Shown here one piece after another: positions 61,939 to 64,000 of a stretch of DNA of 64,000 nt. The stretch covers positions 1 to 64,000 of the forward strand of contig JAKSGN010000010.1 in assembly GCA_024180945.1 (NCBI GenBank), in the 5' to 3' direction. The notes beneath the pieces are model-generated. The model ran no database searches. It saw only the letters and a program-made list of their open reading frames with translations, and had not been told where the DNA came from. Within the stretch, counting starts at the first letter, position 1, and each line of letters starts with the position of its first letter. The translations under genes were made by a program, and so were the position numbers. This DNA comes from Macrophomina tecta (Eukaryota; Ascomycota; Dothideomycetes; Botryosphaeriales; Botryosphaeriaceae).

Positions 61939-64000
61939 TTAACCGTCAGCCACCTACAAAAAGTCAATGGCCACCTGGCTCGTGCGCCAACATCCTTCTT
62001 ACATTCTCACGGCCAGTATGACATCAGAGGCCCTTGTCACCGTCTAAAAAACGCAGAGTATGTAAAGTATGTACATGCGATATACTATCGACCAATTTTG
62101 GGTAAATTAGAATGCTTTCGGTGCTGTAGTAAGTCCTGTATTTTGGGGACGATGTTGGCGCACTGACCAGGTGGCCATTGACTTTCTGTGGGTGGCTGGT
62201 CATACCACATCACTTCGTCGCAATAGATTTCTGGAACTGTGTGTCGTGGGAAGTCCAGCACTGCGGTATTATGTCCTTAAATCTACTTTATAGTTTGGAA
62301 CGGAAAAGAAGAAACATACCGGACCTATATAGTGTATCGATGCTAAAGAATGTCGTCTTGGCATGAGAGAGCCGCTGAGATTCGTAGAGAATGTACTTCG
62401 CAGTGGATCTAAGCTTCCAATTCTTTTTCGAAGACAGTAAATTGCAGCGGTACTCCACCTCTGTCACTACTGTTATATGTTGCTTTAATTTACTGCACTG
62501 ATCGATGAAGGAATATGGCACACTTTTTTTATTTACTTTTTGCCTGCACCCATGTTTTTCCTGTAGTACAGCCCCTCGAAATCATCAACCCAGCCGCAGA
62601 TTACGCCAAACTGGTCAGCGAAAGCTATATGAAGTAGCAAATATAGGGTGAGCACAGAGCAACCGAATTTTCTCTACTTGAGGCTCCAACGCTTCTCCTA
62701 GCTCAACGGTGCGGAGACACCCCCGGGAGCACGTGCGCACGTGCGCCCAGCTTTGCTCGCTCGCTCGCGATCTAGGCATCTCGACTATCTTGCAGTGCAG
62801 CCGGGTTTCGATTGGAATCCTGTCGCGTATATCCGCGAGCTGTAGCTAACCAGCAGCACTGACTCGATAATTGTGTCAGAATCGTTATCGGCTGTTGCTG
62901 CTGTGCCGCTGAGCCGCCGAACACGCAAGGCAGACACGATGGTTGCCTTCGCATTTACCGAGGCTTCTACTGTGTACGACTTTATGATGCAGTAATCGTA
63001 CGTGCGACGTTGATTATGGGCGACATATTGCCATCAGCGCAGCACTACCAACTGCTAAATACGCTTGAACCTGACTGTGGAACTGTACAAAAACACCGTT
63101 CTTCAGAAGCACGCTAGTTGGGAACATCATCGTATCCATCCAGCGGGGGCTTGCCGCTTGAATTGCAGCTCAGTATTGTAGGTTTGATCCGCAGTAGCGT
63201 AGCACAGGCCCCATGCGGCGTCGGTCTGGGGTTCCTGAGCAGGGTCTGCAGGAAGCAATCAGGCCACGCCGCTCACCCTGTGGTTGTGCCCAGCCTATCG
63301 CGGATGCACCGACTCAACCCCGAGAAGAGCCCCACTTAAGCGCGGGTGTGAAGATAGTATTCGTTGCAGCACCCGGAAAGTCAGGAAAGGCGAGGGCATC
63401 GTTGGCCGAACAAGAACTGTGCCACACGGCTGCAGCGCTCCAAACGCACAGACGGAGAAAAACTTTCCGAGCGCCGTCACTTCCTTTGCTCTTGTCTCGG
63501 GCCACTTCCAGTTCGAGAGAAAAGAGAAAGAGTTAGCCAGAATCAGTGTTAGCCAGAACCAGTTATTCCGTCGTTGAGGCGTAGCTTGTGGGTAGATGGC
63601 ACGAAGCGGCTCAGAATTCTCCCGTCTGACGGCGGCACAGCAGCTCGCGACAGCAGCTCGCGACACAGCTGCTAGAACTCTGCTGCTACTTAAATCAGAC
63701 CGCCTCACGACCATTGCCGAGAGAAACTGCCGTATGGTAGTCTACTCCCACGAGATCGCGTGAGGTCTAAACATGGGAAAGCCGCACACTCGCAATTCGA
63801 TCGCGCCGACCTACACGCCTGCCTCAATGGGACTGCAGCTGCAACAGGCGACGAGCTGCGGTTGACAGAGATCTGCATGCCTCCTTGGGAAGTCTCCTAA
63901 ATTTAGACCTTCGAGCAAGAAAATCACATCCAGTAGAATCGGCTGGCCCAGACGGTGGGGCAAGCATGCGAAGCGCACAGAGCGTACATGGCATAAACGG
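61939..64000. other. No gene recognised
   Basis: Short frames on both strands with no domain resemblance; around 63118-63714 several overlapping frames of similar length occur on both strands, as expected by chance in GC-rich sequence. Confidence 0.35.

Overview
The window is a filamentous ascomycete (Pezizomycotina-type) genomic segment. It has short introns of 43-103 bp with GT...AG ends, a conidiation-specific Con-6 gene, an Rds1/ferritin-like secreted protein gene, a DUF3435 tyrosine recombinase of the type that drives fungal Starship elements, Tad-like LINEs, Fot1/pogo, MULE and hAT transposons, and one LINE whose nonsense codons look like repeat-induced point mutation (RIP). Gene density is low and nested transposons are common, which is typical of an accessory, subtelomere-like compartment. 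Introns were placed by eye; gene models are called supported only where splice sites and reading phase agree.

Layout. 1-27 kb: a chromodomain protein gene, a decayed MATE transporter gene whose 5' part is hit by a short repeat, a 5'-truncated LINE, a string of host-like or cargo-like genes of mostly unknown function (136, 573, 143 and 266 aa), a DUF7924 gene, a small MADS-like gene, a 17-bp-phased palindrome array, an apparently complete hAT transposon, and a complete five-exon DUF3435 recombinase reading leftward. 27-40 kb: a LINE with an open RT-RNase H frame, a RIP-damaged LINE, then a Russian doll in which a two-ORF Tc1/mariner-like element (TA-flanked) carries a 3.46 kb MULE (9-bp target duplication) inside its first ORF. 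40-44 kb: Rds1-like gene and con-6. 44.6-55.5 kb: a pogo remnant, a very long G-rich decayed gene with OrsD zinc fingers, a tyrosine-recombinase-like module and a RecQ helicase (telomere-linked-helicase type), split by a second hAT copy of identical length (8-bp target duplication), followed by a degenerate satellite of about 170 bp period. 55.5-60.7 kb: two Fot1/pogo elements back to back sharing one TA, the second with a LINE inserted in its terminal inverted repeat. 60.8-64 kb: a small two-exon gene and mostly featureless sequence.

How the parts relate. The intact DUF3435 recombinase makes the left part a candidate Starship edge with cargo to its left, but no boundary was found. The recombinase-helicase fusion at 45-54 kb is the most unusual coding system; it is now inactivated by nonsense codons, a one-base frameshift and the hAT insertion. 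Target-site duplications allow a relative order of insertion to be read in three places.
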